The notes below the pieces were generated by a model that worked only from the letters and a program-made list of their open reading frames with translations, was not told the DNA's origin and searched no databases. The position numbers were made by a program, and so were the translations under genes. A stretch of DNA of 10,076 nt, taken from contig DATFXR010000753.1 of assembly GCA_035315685.1 (NCBI GenBank), positions 1 through 10,076 on the forward strand. Direction: 5' to 3'. The stretch is from QHWK01 sp035315685 (GTDB lineage Bacteria; Acidobacteriota; Vicinamibacteria; Vicinamibacterales; CAVVIG01). Shown in pieces: positions 1 to 5,985 of the stretch (position 1 is the stretch's first letter; every line of letters starts with the position of its first letter).

Positions 1-1
1 A

Positions 2-250
2 CAACTCGAGCTGCCGATGACGATCGTCATCGTCAACAACAGTGCATATGCGGCACTGAACGAGTTCTCATCTCACTTCAACATCACGCATCTCGTGGGC
101 ACGCGGCTCGGCGGCATCGATTTCGTGGGGCTCGCGCGATCGCTTGGCTGTACGGGCGTGCGCGTCGAGCAGCCCGAGGAACTGGCGCCGTCGCTGTCGG
201 CAGCCTTGCGATCGCGAATGCCGTCGCTTCTCGACGTTGCCGTGGAGTAG
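2..250 (+). CDS. ThDP-dependent decarboxylase, benzoylformate-decarboxylase-like (3' end only)
   Basis: This is the C-terminal 82 residues of a thiamine-diphosphate-dependent enzyme; the 5' part lies outside the window. The frame is open from base 2 and ends at TAG 248-250. The visible part begins with a hydrophobic strand running into VIVNNSAYAAL. The Asn-Asn there is the end of the family's GDG...NN cofactor/Mg motif; the GDG half would lie upstream. The following segment, with 'GIDF..LA.SLG..' and the closing 'PSLLDVAVE', matches the end of benzoylformate decarboxylase better than acetolactate synthase. In that family the enzyme removes CO2 from aryl or branched 2-keto acids in the cytoplasm. 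The substrate cannot be read from this fragment. The next gene, a metabolite symporter, starts 29 bases downstream, so the two may share a transcript and supply and use the same organic acid (inference). Confidence 0.8.
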   Translation, partial: QLELPMTIVIVNNSAYAALNEFSSHFNITHLVGTRLGGIDFVGLARSLGCTGVRVEQPEELAPSLSAALRSRMPSLLDVAVE

Positions 251-279
251 AGTCAGTTCCCGCCGCTGGCGACGTCCGA

Positions 280-1608
280 ATGGCTCTCGATGCCGCGCTT
301 TCGGGTCCGCCGTCCTCGTCAACGGCGAGTATCACCGCGTCTCATCGGCGCATGCTGCTGTCGTGCTTTCTCGGCACCACGATCGAGTGGTACGACTTCA
401 TGATCTATGGCTTTCTCGCGCCGCTTGCGTTCGATCAACTGTTCTTTCCGCGTCTGAGTCCGGTCGCCGGCACCATCGCCGTTTTTGGCGTGTTTGCCGT
501 AGGATTCGCTGCGAGGCCCCTGGGGGGCGCGTTCTTCGCGCATTTCGGCGATCGACTCGGGCGAAAGCCGATCATGGTGTCGACGCTCGCGCTGATGGGT
601 GGATCGACGACCGCCATTGGACTGATTCCGACATACGCGCGGGTTGGCATCGCCGCACCGATCATGCTCGTGTGCCTGCGCTTCCTGCAGGGTTTTTCCC
701 TCGGAGGCGAATCCGCGGCGGGGCCGCTGCTCGCGACCGAAAGCGCTCCCGGCAACACGCGAGGGTTGTTTGCGGCTCTCGTCTCGAGTGGTGCCGCTGC
801 GGGTCCAACACTGGGCGCCCTCGCGGCGTTTGCCGTGGGTGCGTTGCCTCAGGCTCAGTTGCTCTCGTGGGGATGGCGTCTGCCTTTTCTGGCAAGCGCG
901 CCAATCTTCGCGATTAGTTTCTACGTGCGGATGAAAGTCGAGGAATCGCCCGTCTTCCGGCGCGCGCTCGAGCGCGCGGCGCCGGAACGCGTGCCGCTGC
1001 TGGCAGTTCTGCGCTCCTGCAAGGTCGCAACGTTGCAGGTGCTGTTTTGCGCGATGGCAGAGTCATCGACGTTCTACTTCACGTCGGTGTTCGCCCTGTC
1101 GTACGGCATCCAGACTCTGCACCTCGGGAACGGCCTGTTCCTGTCCGGAATAGCCGTCGGGAACGCGGTGGGCATCGTGACCAATCCATTCTTTGGGGCG
1201 CTGTCGGATCGCGTAGGGCGGCGGCCCTTGCTCGCCGCGTCGTATCTGCTGGCCGCCGTGTATGTGCTGGTACTGTTCTTTCCACTCCTGCGCACGACGT
1301 CGCCCGCCATCGTCATCCTGGCGACAGCGATACCCGGCGCATTGTTACAGCCGATGTCGATCGGGGTCAGCGGCAGTTTCTATCCAGAACGCTTTGGCGA
1401 TCCGCGGCTCAGGCTGTCGGGTGTTTCTGTCGGGCGGCAGCTTGGAACGATCCTCGGTGGTGGGATCATGCCGATGGTCTCCGCGTCGCTGCTGGCGATA
1501 TCGGGCGGTGTGCTCACCGTCGTGCTCGCGTACTTCGGGTTGATTTGCGCACTCGCGGTGGGCGCCGTCATTTCGGCCGGGGAGACCGCGAGCATCCCGT
1601 TGCCTTGA
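280..1608 (+). CDS. MFS transporter, metabolite:H+ symporter (MHS) family
   Basis: This 442-residue inner-membrane protein has about 12 hydrophobic segments and is full length for its family. Family signatures are clear. The first helix carries 'GTTIEWYDF'. Motif A, GDRLGRK, is at residues 90-96. 'RFLQGFSLGGE' covers 134-144 and 'WGWRLPF' 197-203, followed by 'VEESPVF'. The second motif A, 'GALSDRVGRR', is at 306-315. These mark the MHS branch (shikimate, alpha-ketoglutarate, proline/betaine and citrate permease relatives), which takes up carboxylates or zwitterions with protons. The substrate cannot be assigned from sequence. No strong Shine-Dalgarno precedes the ATG at 280. A start at 352 (M25) is possible, but the longer start gives a normal cytoplasmic N-terminus. 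The gene sits between a keto-acid decarboxylase and a dehydratase-like frame that follows after 2 bases, so a role in importing an organic or amino acid is likely (inference). Confidence 0.9.
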   Translation: MALDAALSGPPSSSTASITASHRRMLLSCFLGTTIEWYDFMIYGFLAPLAFDQLFFPRLSPVAGTIAVFGVFAVGFAARPLGGAFFAHFGDRLGRKPIMVSTLALMGGSTTAIGLIPTYARVGIAAPIMLVCLRFLQGFSLGGESAAGPLLATESAPGNTRGLFAALVSSGAAAGPTLGALAAFAVGALPQAQLLSWGWRLPFLASAPIFAISFYVRMKVEESPVFRRALERAAPERVPLLAVLRSCKVATLQVLFCAMAESSTFYFTSVFALSYGIQTLHLGNGLFLSGIAVGNAVGIVTNPFFGALSDRVGRRPLLAASYLLAAVYVLVLFFPLLRTTSPAIVILATAIPGALLQPMSIGVSGSFYPERFGDPRLRLSGVSVGRQLGTILGGGIMPMVSASLLAISGGVLTVVLAYFGLICALAVGAVISAGETASIPLP

Positions 1609-1610
1609 GG

Positions 1611-2195
1611 ATGCTTCGAGAATCAGCTCTGCCCGCGGTATCGGAGATCGAGCGCGCGCGAGTGTTCCTCCGTCGCGCTGCAGCCGGCCCCGGGACGATC
1701 GGCTGGGAGATTCTGGAGCAATGCCCGGAATGCGCAGAACTCTACGTCCCGGTGGGCGACTCTGCGCTGATTCGTGGCGTCGCCGCAGCCGTGCACGCGT
1801 GGCGACCTGCTGTTCGTGTGATCGGGGTGCAGGCGGAGGCGGCGCCTTCGTACTATCTGTCGTGGCGTGAGGGCGAGGTGGTCTCGACGGAGACGTGCAA
1901 CACGATCGCGGACGGTCTCGCCACGCGAACGCCCGTCGAGGCGAACGTGCGGGCCGTTCGCGAGGCGGTCGCCGACATGCGCCTCGTCACTGAGCAGCAG
2001 ATGCTCTCGGCTATCGAGCGTCTCGCGACCGATGAACAGGTCGTCGCCGAGCCCGCGGCGGCGGCAACAGCCGCCGGCCTGGTGTCCAGCCTCGATGGAT
2101 CGGTGTCCCGGCCGCCCGGGTCCAGCGACGAGGCCGTCGTCCTCCTCATCACCGGCGGCAATATCGCCCCGGGTCTGCTCCGAAGTAGGTCCTGA
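1611..2195 (+). CDS. Serine/threonine dehydratase-like protein with the catalytic domain deleted (probable pseudogene)
   Basis: This 194-residue frame belongs to PLP fold type II (threonine dehydratase, serine racemase). Residues 10-22 (VSEIERARVFLRR) look like the family's N-terminal helix. The next residues, GPGTIGWEILEQ (about 26-37), belong well past the middle of a normal enzyme, at the 'GQGTIG.EILEQ' motif. About 150 residues are therefore absent, including the PLP Schiff-base lysine and the Ser/Asn substrate loop. The rest is collinear with the family: 'VRVIGVQAE.APS', 'TIADGLA', 'VVAEPAAAA' and the terminal 'LLITGGNI'. The glycine-rich phosphate loop (usually GGGGL) reads GDSAL. Family enzymes run to about 320 residues or more. 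The ATG lies 2 bases after the symporter stop, and GAGG at 1607-1610 is too close to be a good ribosome site. As it stands it cannot bind PLP normally. It is either a decayed dehydratase or, less likely, a small regulatory-type domain. Confidence 0.75.
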   Translation: MLRESALPAVSEIERARVFLRRAAAGPGTIGWEILEQCPECAELYVPVGDSALIRGVAAAVHAWRPAVRVIGVQAEAAPSYYLSWREGEVVSTETCNTIADGLATRTPVEANVRAVREAVADMRLVTEQQMLSAIERLATDEQVVAEPAAAATAAGLVSSLDGSVSRPPGSSDEAVVLLITGGNIAPGLLRSRS

Positions 2196-2228
2196 CGCTG
2201 ATCTCACGCGTGGAGTGCCCGGAAGGCC

Positions 2229-2255
2229 CGGACCGGAGCGTCTGTCCGCATTTTT
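2229..2255 (+). terminator. Weak Rho-independent terminator candidate
   Basis: CGGAC at 2229-2233 pairs with GTCCG at 2244-2248 around a 10-base loop, and a run of five T follows at 2251-2255. It lies 34 bases after the dehydratase-like frame and before the promoter candidate of the channel operon, which is where a terminator is expected. The stem is only 5 bp, so strength is doubtful. Confidence 0.35.
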
Positions 2256-2297
2256 CACGGGCTGTCGGCATCCTGCGGGACCTGATCGAAAGCTCAA

Positions 2298-2326
2298 TGG
2301 ACGGTCGCCATGAACTGAGCTAGATT
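2298..2326 (+). promoter_or_regulatory. Sigma70-type promoter candidate for the channel operon
   Basis: TGGACG (2298-2303) and TAGATT (2321-2326) are separated by 17 bases. Each matches the TTGACA/TATAAT consensus at four of six positions. Transcription would start near 2333, just before the Shine-Dalgarno at 2345. The placement in the 158-base gap after a terminator-like hairpin is good. The hexamers alone are not decisive. Confidence 0.35.
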
Positions 2327-2344
2327 CCCCAGCGTACAGTGCAC

Positions 2345-2350
2345 GGAGGT
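2345..2350 (+). promoter_or_regulatory. Ribosome binding site fixing the start of the exported-protein gene
   Basis: GGAGGT lies 3 bases before the ATG at 2354. This supports the start at 2354 over the in-frame ATG at 2339, which sits upstream of the site itself. Starting at 2354 also gives a cleaner signal peptide (MTIRRSG then a hydrophobic core). Confidence 0.7.
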
Positions 2351-2353
2351 GCT

Positions 2354-3064
2354 ATGACGATCAGACGATCGGGTTCGACGATTCTCTGCGCTCTCGGTGT
2401 CGTGTTCCTGATTTCGTCGGTCAATGCCGATCGCCAGCAGCCGACCGTTCAGGTGCCGAACCCCGGCGTGCCGCAGATCATGACACTGGAGGGCAAGTTC
2501 GTCAGGGCAGCCTATAACAACGAGGCGTACGTGATCCTCGGTTATCAGATCGCCAATCGCACGATCGGCGACGACTGGATCATGCTCGATGTCGGCCTCA
2601 CCCTGATGGAGAAGGTCGACGACTACACGCTCAAGCGTGACGCCGTGTCGCTCGACACGCCGGACGCGCATCTCCCCCTGCCGTCGATCACGGAGTACCG
2701 TGAAAATGAAGCCAAGCTGCAGGCACTGCAGAACCGCCTGAAAGTCCAACGAGACTCGATCAATTACTTCCCGCCCTGGACGCACGGCGTCAACCGGCTC
2801 GGCTTTTTCTCCGACCTCGGTTCGCGCGCGATGCCATGGGATCAGGCCGAAGTCACCAACAACCGCGCCTGCATGGGTCAGCTCTATTTCCACGTGCCGG
2901 GCGGCACGAAGTATGGTCAGTACTGGCTGAACGTGAAGTTCGCACAGAGTGTGGTCCGCGTGCCGTTCCGGCTCCTCACCGAAGACGAAGAAAAATTACT
3001 CGGCAAGAACTTCGGCGACATCAAGAAGCAGATCGACAACTCGTTCCGCAAGAAGAAGTCTTGA
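2354..3064 (+). CDS. Exported protein of unknown function, coupled to the ligand-gated channel gene
   Basis: I do not recognise a named family for this 236-residue protein. Residues 1-25 form a Sec signal peptide: Arg-rich start, hydrophobic core TILCALGVVFLISS, likely cleavage after VNA. The mature part has strand-rich stretches ('YVILGYQIAN', 'WIMLDVGLTLM', 'YWLNVKFAQSVVRVPFRLL') separated by an amphipathic helical stretch around residues 114-133. This suggests a periplasmic beta-sandwich with a helical insertion. It ends in a Lys-rich helix (FGDIKKQIDNSFRKKKS). There is one mature cysteine, C173. No lipobox, transmembrane helix after the signal peptide, or catalytic motif is visible. Its TGA overlaps the TTG start of the channel gene in TTGA, so the two are very likely co-transcribed and translationally coupled. 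A periplasmic partner, ligand-binding or assembly factor of the channel is the natural hypothesis, but nothing in the protein itself proves it. Confidence 0.85.
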   Translation: MTIRRSGSTILCALGVVFLISSVNADRQQPTVQVPNPGVPQIMTLEGKFVRAAYNNEAYVILGYQIANRTIGDDWIMLDVGLTLMEKVDDYTLKRDAVSLDTPDAHLPLPSITEYRENEAKLQALQNRLKVQRDSINYFPPWTHGVNRLGFFSDLGSRAMPWDQAEVTNNRACMGQLYFHVPGGTKYGQYWLNVKFAQSVVRVPFRLLTEDEEKLLGKNFGDIKKQIDNSFRKKKS

Positions 3065-4146
3065 AGGTTGCCGGGCGGATATCCCTGCTGGTGGTCGCGG
3101 CCGCCACGTCGGCCGCGGCCAACGCAGCTGTCCCGGACGATTTGGCGAAGCGGCTGCAGCAGGAAATCGTGACGAGCTCGGCCGCGAAGTGCCCCGATCC
3201 GACCGCCTACTCTCTGACGCGCCCCGACGCAGCGGCTGGACCGACGGCGGTGGGTCTGGGTGTGTTCTTTCAGGATCTCGTCGCCCTCAATGACGTTGAT
3301 CAGACGCTGGACATGGATGTGTACATGCTGGCGCGCTGGCGGGATCCGCGGCTCGCCGACACGTCGCGAGGCAGCGCGGCGGCCGACTGTCCGGTTCCGA
3401 CTGCCCGTCTCTGGGTGCCGCAGCTCGAACCGGAGCGGCTCCGCAGCAGGCAGACGTTCTATCCCGATCGGTTCCTCGTGGACGGGGACGGAATTGTCAC
3501 GTTCATGCGGCGCATGTGGATCAAAGTCTCCAACCCGCTCGACGTCCATGATTTTCCGTTCGATCGGCATCACTGGACGATCACCATCTGGCCCATCGAA
3601 TCCCGCGCTGACGAGCTGACGTTCCTGCCGCTCGACCGGATGAGCGGCCGGAGAGAGCTTCTGTCGATCCAGGGCTGGCGCGTGGGGATTCCACGCCTCG
3701 AAGCGAGCACCGCAGTGCGCGACCAGCGTAGCGGAACCTTCGCTCGCTTCGACGCGATCCTGGACCTGGAGCGCGACTGGAGCTACTACGCGTGGAAGCT
3801 CGGTCTTCCGCTGGCCCTCATCGTCCTCATGGCCTACGCCGTCTACTACATCCCGCCGGCTGCGGCTCCCCAGCAGATCGGCCTGGGGACCACGGCGATG
3901 CTGACGTTGATCGCGTACATGCTCACGCTGGCCAATACGCTTCCTCATATTTCCTACTTGACCAGGGCGGACAGGTTCTTCGTCGGCTGCGCGCTGCTGG
4001 TGTTCCTGGGCCTGATGAAGGCGATTGTCACGCTGGCGCTGTCGCAGGGGCCGAGAGCTGTCTTGATCATGCGCGTGGACCGCTGGGGCCGGTGGCTCTA
4101 CCCGGTCGCGATCCTCGCGAACCTGCTGATCGCGCTGTTCTACTGA
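3061..4146 (+). CDS. Pentameric ligand-gated ion channel (prokaryotic Cys-loop receptor homologue)
   Basis: This 361-residue inner-membrane channel subunit should assemble as a pentamer. A signal peptide spans residues 1-23 (cleavage near ANA). The ligand-binding beta-sandwich (about 60-235) shows 'ALNDVDQTLDMDVYM', the loop-D-type 'WRDPRL' (93-98) and 'LWVPQLE' (117-123). The Pro-loop VHDFPFDRHHW (162-172) lacks the Cys-loop cysteines, as in bacterial members. M1 is about 242-264 and M2 270-291 (PQQIGLGTTAMLTLIAYMLT). 'LPHISYLTRADRF' leads to M3 (304-326), then a short loop and M4 (345-361), which ends the protein. Length and layout match GLIC/ELIC-type channels. Aligning 'LPHISYLT' with the GLIC M2-M3 link gives L281 at 9', T278 at 6', G274 at 2' and P270 at -2', with no filter glutamate. 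C44 and C110 could form a periplasmic disulfide. The start is TTG at 3061: it is the only start that keeps the basic n-region (KVAGR), and it overlaps the upstream TGA by 4 bases. The ligand is unknown. Confidence 0.93.
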   Translation: MKVAGRISLLVVAAATSAAANAAVPDDLAKRLQQEIVTSSAAKCPDPTAYSLTRPDAAAGPTAVGLGVFFQDLVALNDVDQTLDMDVYMLARWRDPRLADTSRGSAAADCPVPTARLWVPQLEPERLRSRQTFYPDRFLVDGDGIVTFMRRMWIKVSNPLDVHDFPFDRHHWTITIWPIESRADELTFLPLDRMSGRRELLSIQGWRVGIPRLEASTAVRDQRSGTFARFDAILDLERDWSYYAWKLGLPLALIVLMAYAVYYIPPAAAPQQIGLGTTAMLTLIAYMLTLANTLPHISYLTRADRFFVGCALLVFLGLMKAIVTLALSQGPRAVLIMRVDRWGRWLYPVAILANLLIALFY

Positions 4147-4168
4147 CACTCACAATCCTCAGTGGTCT

Positions 4169-5530
4169 TCAGCGTCCCGCCTGCAGATCGTTCTTCACGA
4201 TCTTGCCGCCCTTCATCACGAACTTGACGCGCTGGAGTTCGGTGATGTCAGCCAGCGGGTCGCCCGACACGGCCACGAGGTCCGCATACTTGCCCTTCTC
4301 GATCGATCCGATCTGATCCCGCCATCCCATCGCTTCAGCGTTGACGATCGTGCCGGACTGGATCGCCCGGGCCGCACTCATGCCACGGCGCACCAGCGAT
4401 TCGAACTCGAGCGCCTGCGTCCCGTGCACGAATGTCGATCCGTCGACGCCGCTGCCCACCATGATCTTCAGGCCCCGGGTCGCGACTGCCATCGTCACCG
4501 CGTTTTCGATGATCGGAATGATCCTGAACTGGCCGCTGGTGTTCTTGCGGTCGTTGTCATCCATGTACGGTTCGGTGTAGCGGACGAGGGTCGGATCGAA
4601 GTAGAGCCGCTTGGAGACCATCAGGTCCGCCTGGTCCTGGGTCAGGCCCCAGGCGTGCTCGATCGTGTCACAGCCTGCGACGATGGCGTTTCGCTGCCCT
4701 TCACCGCCGTAGACGTGGCAGCCCGTCTTCTTGCCGAGGCGATGCGCCTCGTCGATCATCGTCTGCAGCACCGGCAGCGGGTAGGTCACGACATATTGCG
4801 GCTCGCCGGTGGGCGCGAACGAATAATTGCCAGCGGGATACAGCTTGATCCAGTCCGCACCGTGCGCAATCTGGTCGCGAACTGCCGCGCGGCCTTCCTC
4901 TGCCGAGCGGATGACGGTGCTGGCCAGCGGGTCCGACGGAGCCGTCGCCGGTGACGCGCCCCAGACGATGCCAAGTGTCGAGACCTGGAACCGCGGGCCG
5001 TCGATTCGCCCCTCGTTGATCGCGTCTCTGATCGCGACATCCCCGTAGCCGTTTCCGTGCGAGGTCATGTCGCGCGCGGCCGTCACGCCGGCGCGCAGGT
5101 CCGCCTGCAGGTTCTGAATCGCGATGATCATCGCGGCTTCCGTCGTCGTCTTCGGGCCGCGGGTGTTGAACATGTGCGTGTGTGCATCGATCAGTCCGGG
5201 CAGAACCGTCGCGCGACCGAGATCGATGACCTGCGCACCCACAGGAATCGTGACGTGGCCCTCAGGACCGACAGCGGTGATCCGATCGCCCTCCAGGAGG
5301 ACCACCTGGCCGGTCAGCATCACGCCGGTCAGGCTGTCGAACAATCGGCCGGCGCGGATGGCGGCGACGCGAGGGGCCGGCGGACATTGATAGAACCCGC
5401 CGTCAGAACCGACGCACGGTGGTTGACCCGCACCCCGCCATGGTGCCTGCACGGGTTGTAAGCCCTGCGCTCCCAATGTGGCCGCCACGAACGTTCCAAA
5501 CGCGAGGATCAACAGTGGTGTGCGTTGCAT
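4169..5530 (-). CDS. Secreted metal-dependent amidohydrolase (Xaa-Pro dipeptidase/imidazolonepropionase-like)
   Basis: This 453-residue exported hydrolase has a signal peptide at residues 1-22 (MQRTPLLILAFGTFVAATLGA). A short Cys pair (C39, C49) precedes the beta-sandwich and TIM barrel. All metal ligands of the binuclear amidohydrolase site are visible: H117 and H119 in 'IDAHTH', probable carbamylated K229 in 'DWIKLY', H272 in 'GCHVYG', H292 in 'IEHAWG' and D363 in 'GSGVDGS'. The C-terminal 'GSIEKGKYADLVAVSGDPL' strand returns to the beta-sandwich, as in the prolidase/cyclic-imidate branch. Activity on dipeptides or small cyclic amides in the periplasm or outside the cell is the family expectation; the substrate is not readable. 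The start at 5530 is set by AGGAGG and the signal peptide; an in-frame ATG at 5626 would bury the signal. It stands alone, converging with the channel gene 22 bases away. Confidence 0.92.
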   Translation of the reverse strand: MQRTPLLILAFGTFVAATLGAQGLQPVQAPWRGAGQPPCVGSDGGFYQCPPAPRVAAIRAGRLFDSLTGVMLTGQVVLLEGDRITAVGPEGHVTIPVGAQVIDLGRATVLPGLIDAHTHMFNTRGPKTTTEAAMIIAIQNLQADLRAGVTAARDMTSHGNGYGDVAIRDAINEGRIDGPRFQVSTLGIVWGASPATAPSDPLASTVIRSAEEGRAAVRDQIAHGADWIKLYPAGNYSFAPTGEPQYVVTYPLPVLQTMIDEAHRLGKKTGCHVYGGEGQRNAIVAGCDTIEHAWGLTQDQADLMVSKRLYFDPTLVRYTEPYMDDNDRKNTSGQFRIIPIIENAVTMAVATRGLKIMVGSGVDGSTFVHGTQALEFESLVRRGMSAARAIQSGTIVNAEAMGWRDQIGSIEKGKYADLVAVSGDPLADITELQRVKFVMKGGKIVKNDLQAGR

Positions 5531-5538
5531 GACGCGGT

Positions 5539-5544
5539 CCTCCT
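5539..5544 (-). promoter_or_regulatory. Ribosome binding site of the amidohydrolase gene
   Basis: On the minus strand this reads AGGAGG, 8 bases before the ATG at 5530. It decides the start in favour of the signal-peptide form and against the upstream in-frame ATG at 5626. Confidence 0.85.
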
Positions 5545-5668
5545 GCCAGCAGCAGACAGTGTATTTCGTCGATTGACGCGCCTTCCGCGCGGGCGACTCG
5601 CCCGGCGCATCGCGAATCTCGCGCACATCCGCTCGATGCGAGGGCTATTCTCATACCGCTTCGATTGA

Positions 5669-5685
5669 GCGGACAAGTCGTCCGC
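5669..5685. repeat. Short palindrome in the amidohydrolase upstream region
   Basis: GCGGAC (5669-5674) and GTCCGC (5680-5685) form a perfect 6-bp inverted repeat around 5 bases, about 140 bases upstream of the amidohydrolase start. No T run follows on either strand, so it is not a good terminator. An operator is possible but unsupported. The rest of 5531-5841 (about 310 bases) shows no convincing gene: the open frames there lack ribosome sites and recognisable motifs. Confidence 0.3.
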
Positions 5686-5841
5686 GAGAAAGGTGCGTGA
5701 CACGTGAGTACCGCGTGTGCTGTTCGTTCGTCAGCGCCGGGATGGGATTCGTTTTCTGCGCGGTGTCGCGTTCGGGAGGCGCCGGCATCCTGATCGAGGA
5801 CGCCTTGAATGTCGCGTGTCGACGAGAGCGGACGAGATGTT

Positions 5842-5931
5842 CTACTCGGGTAGCTTGAGCGACTTCAGATATGCGAGCGTGGCTTCGGCATCACTGCGCG
5901 GCATGCGGAATTGCGGCATCCAGATGTTGAG
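5842..5931 (-). pseudogene. Orphan C-terminus of a c-type cytochrome domain (remnant)
   Basis: Read on the minus strand, 29 codons end at TAG 5842-5844 and encode LNIWMPQFRMPR, then SDAEATLAYLKSLKLPE. This is the typical end of a cytochrome c domain: the axial methionine in 'MP.F', then the last helix '.S..EA..L.AYLKSL'. No CxxCH haem motif or start codon precedes it. Upstream in the same frame lies an inverted repeat and then the TAA of the neighbouring 164-residue gene, so the N-terminal part is gone. It is best read as the 3' stump of a cytochrome or quinohemoprotein gene. A chance match is possible given the short length. Confidence 0.55.
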
Positions 5932-5966
5932 CAGGCCGGCCGATCTGGAGGTTTGGCCGGCCTGCT
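5930..5966. repeat. Perfect 12-bp inverted repeat (hairpin)
   Basis: AGCAGGCCGGCC at 5930-5941 and its exact reverse complement at 5955-5966 enclose a 13-base loop. It begins 20 bases after the stop of the 164-residue gene, where a transcription terminator would sit, but no T run follows on either strand. Its left arm touches the first codon of the cytochrome c remnant. It could be a factor-dependent or bidirectional terminator, or the scar of a small mobile palindrome. Confidence 0.7.
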
Positions 5967-5985
5967 GTCGTGAGGGGCTCAACAG

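Noticed and set aside
1047..1608. Upstream extension of the dehydratase-like frame through the symporter gene, suggesting a larger protein
   Set aside because: The extension overlaps the well-supported MFS gene in another frame and is Arg-rich shadow sequence with no dehydratase motifs.
2917..4149. 410-codon minus-strand frame opposite the channel gene
   Set aside because: It is the antisense shadow of the ion channel; its Arg/Asp/Gln-rich composition is typical of antisense frames in GC-rich DNA.
4144..4165. Possible bidirectional terminator between the convergent channel and amidohydrolase genes
   Set aside because: Only a bulged short pairing (GACACT with AGTGGTC) is visible and there is no T run on either side.
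5558..5563. TACACT as a -10 element for the amidohydrolase gene
   Set aside because: It lies only 13 bases from the Shine-Dalgarno and no -35 hexamer is found at 16-18 bases upstream.
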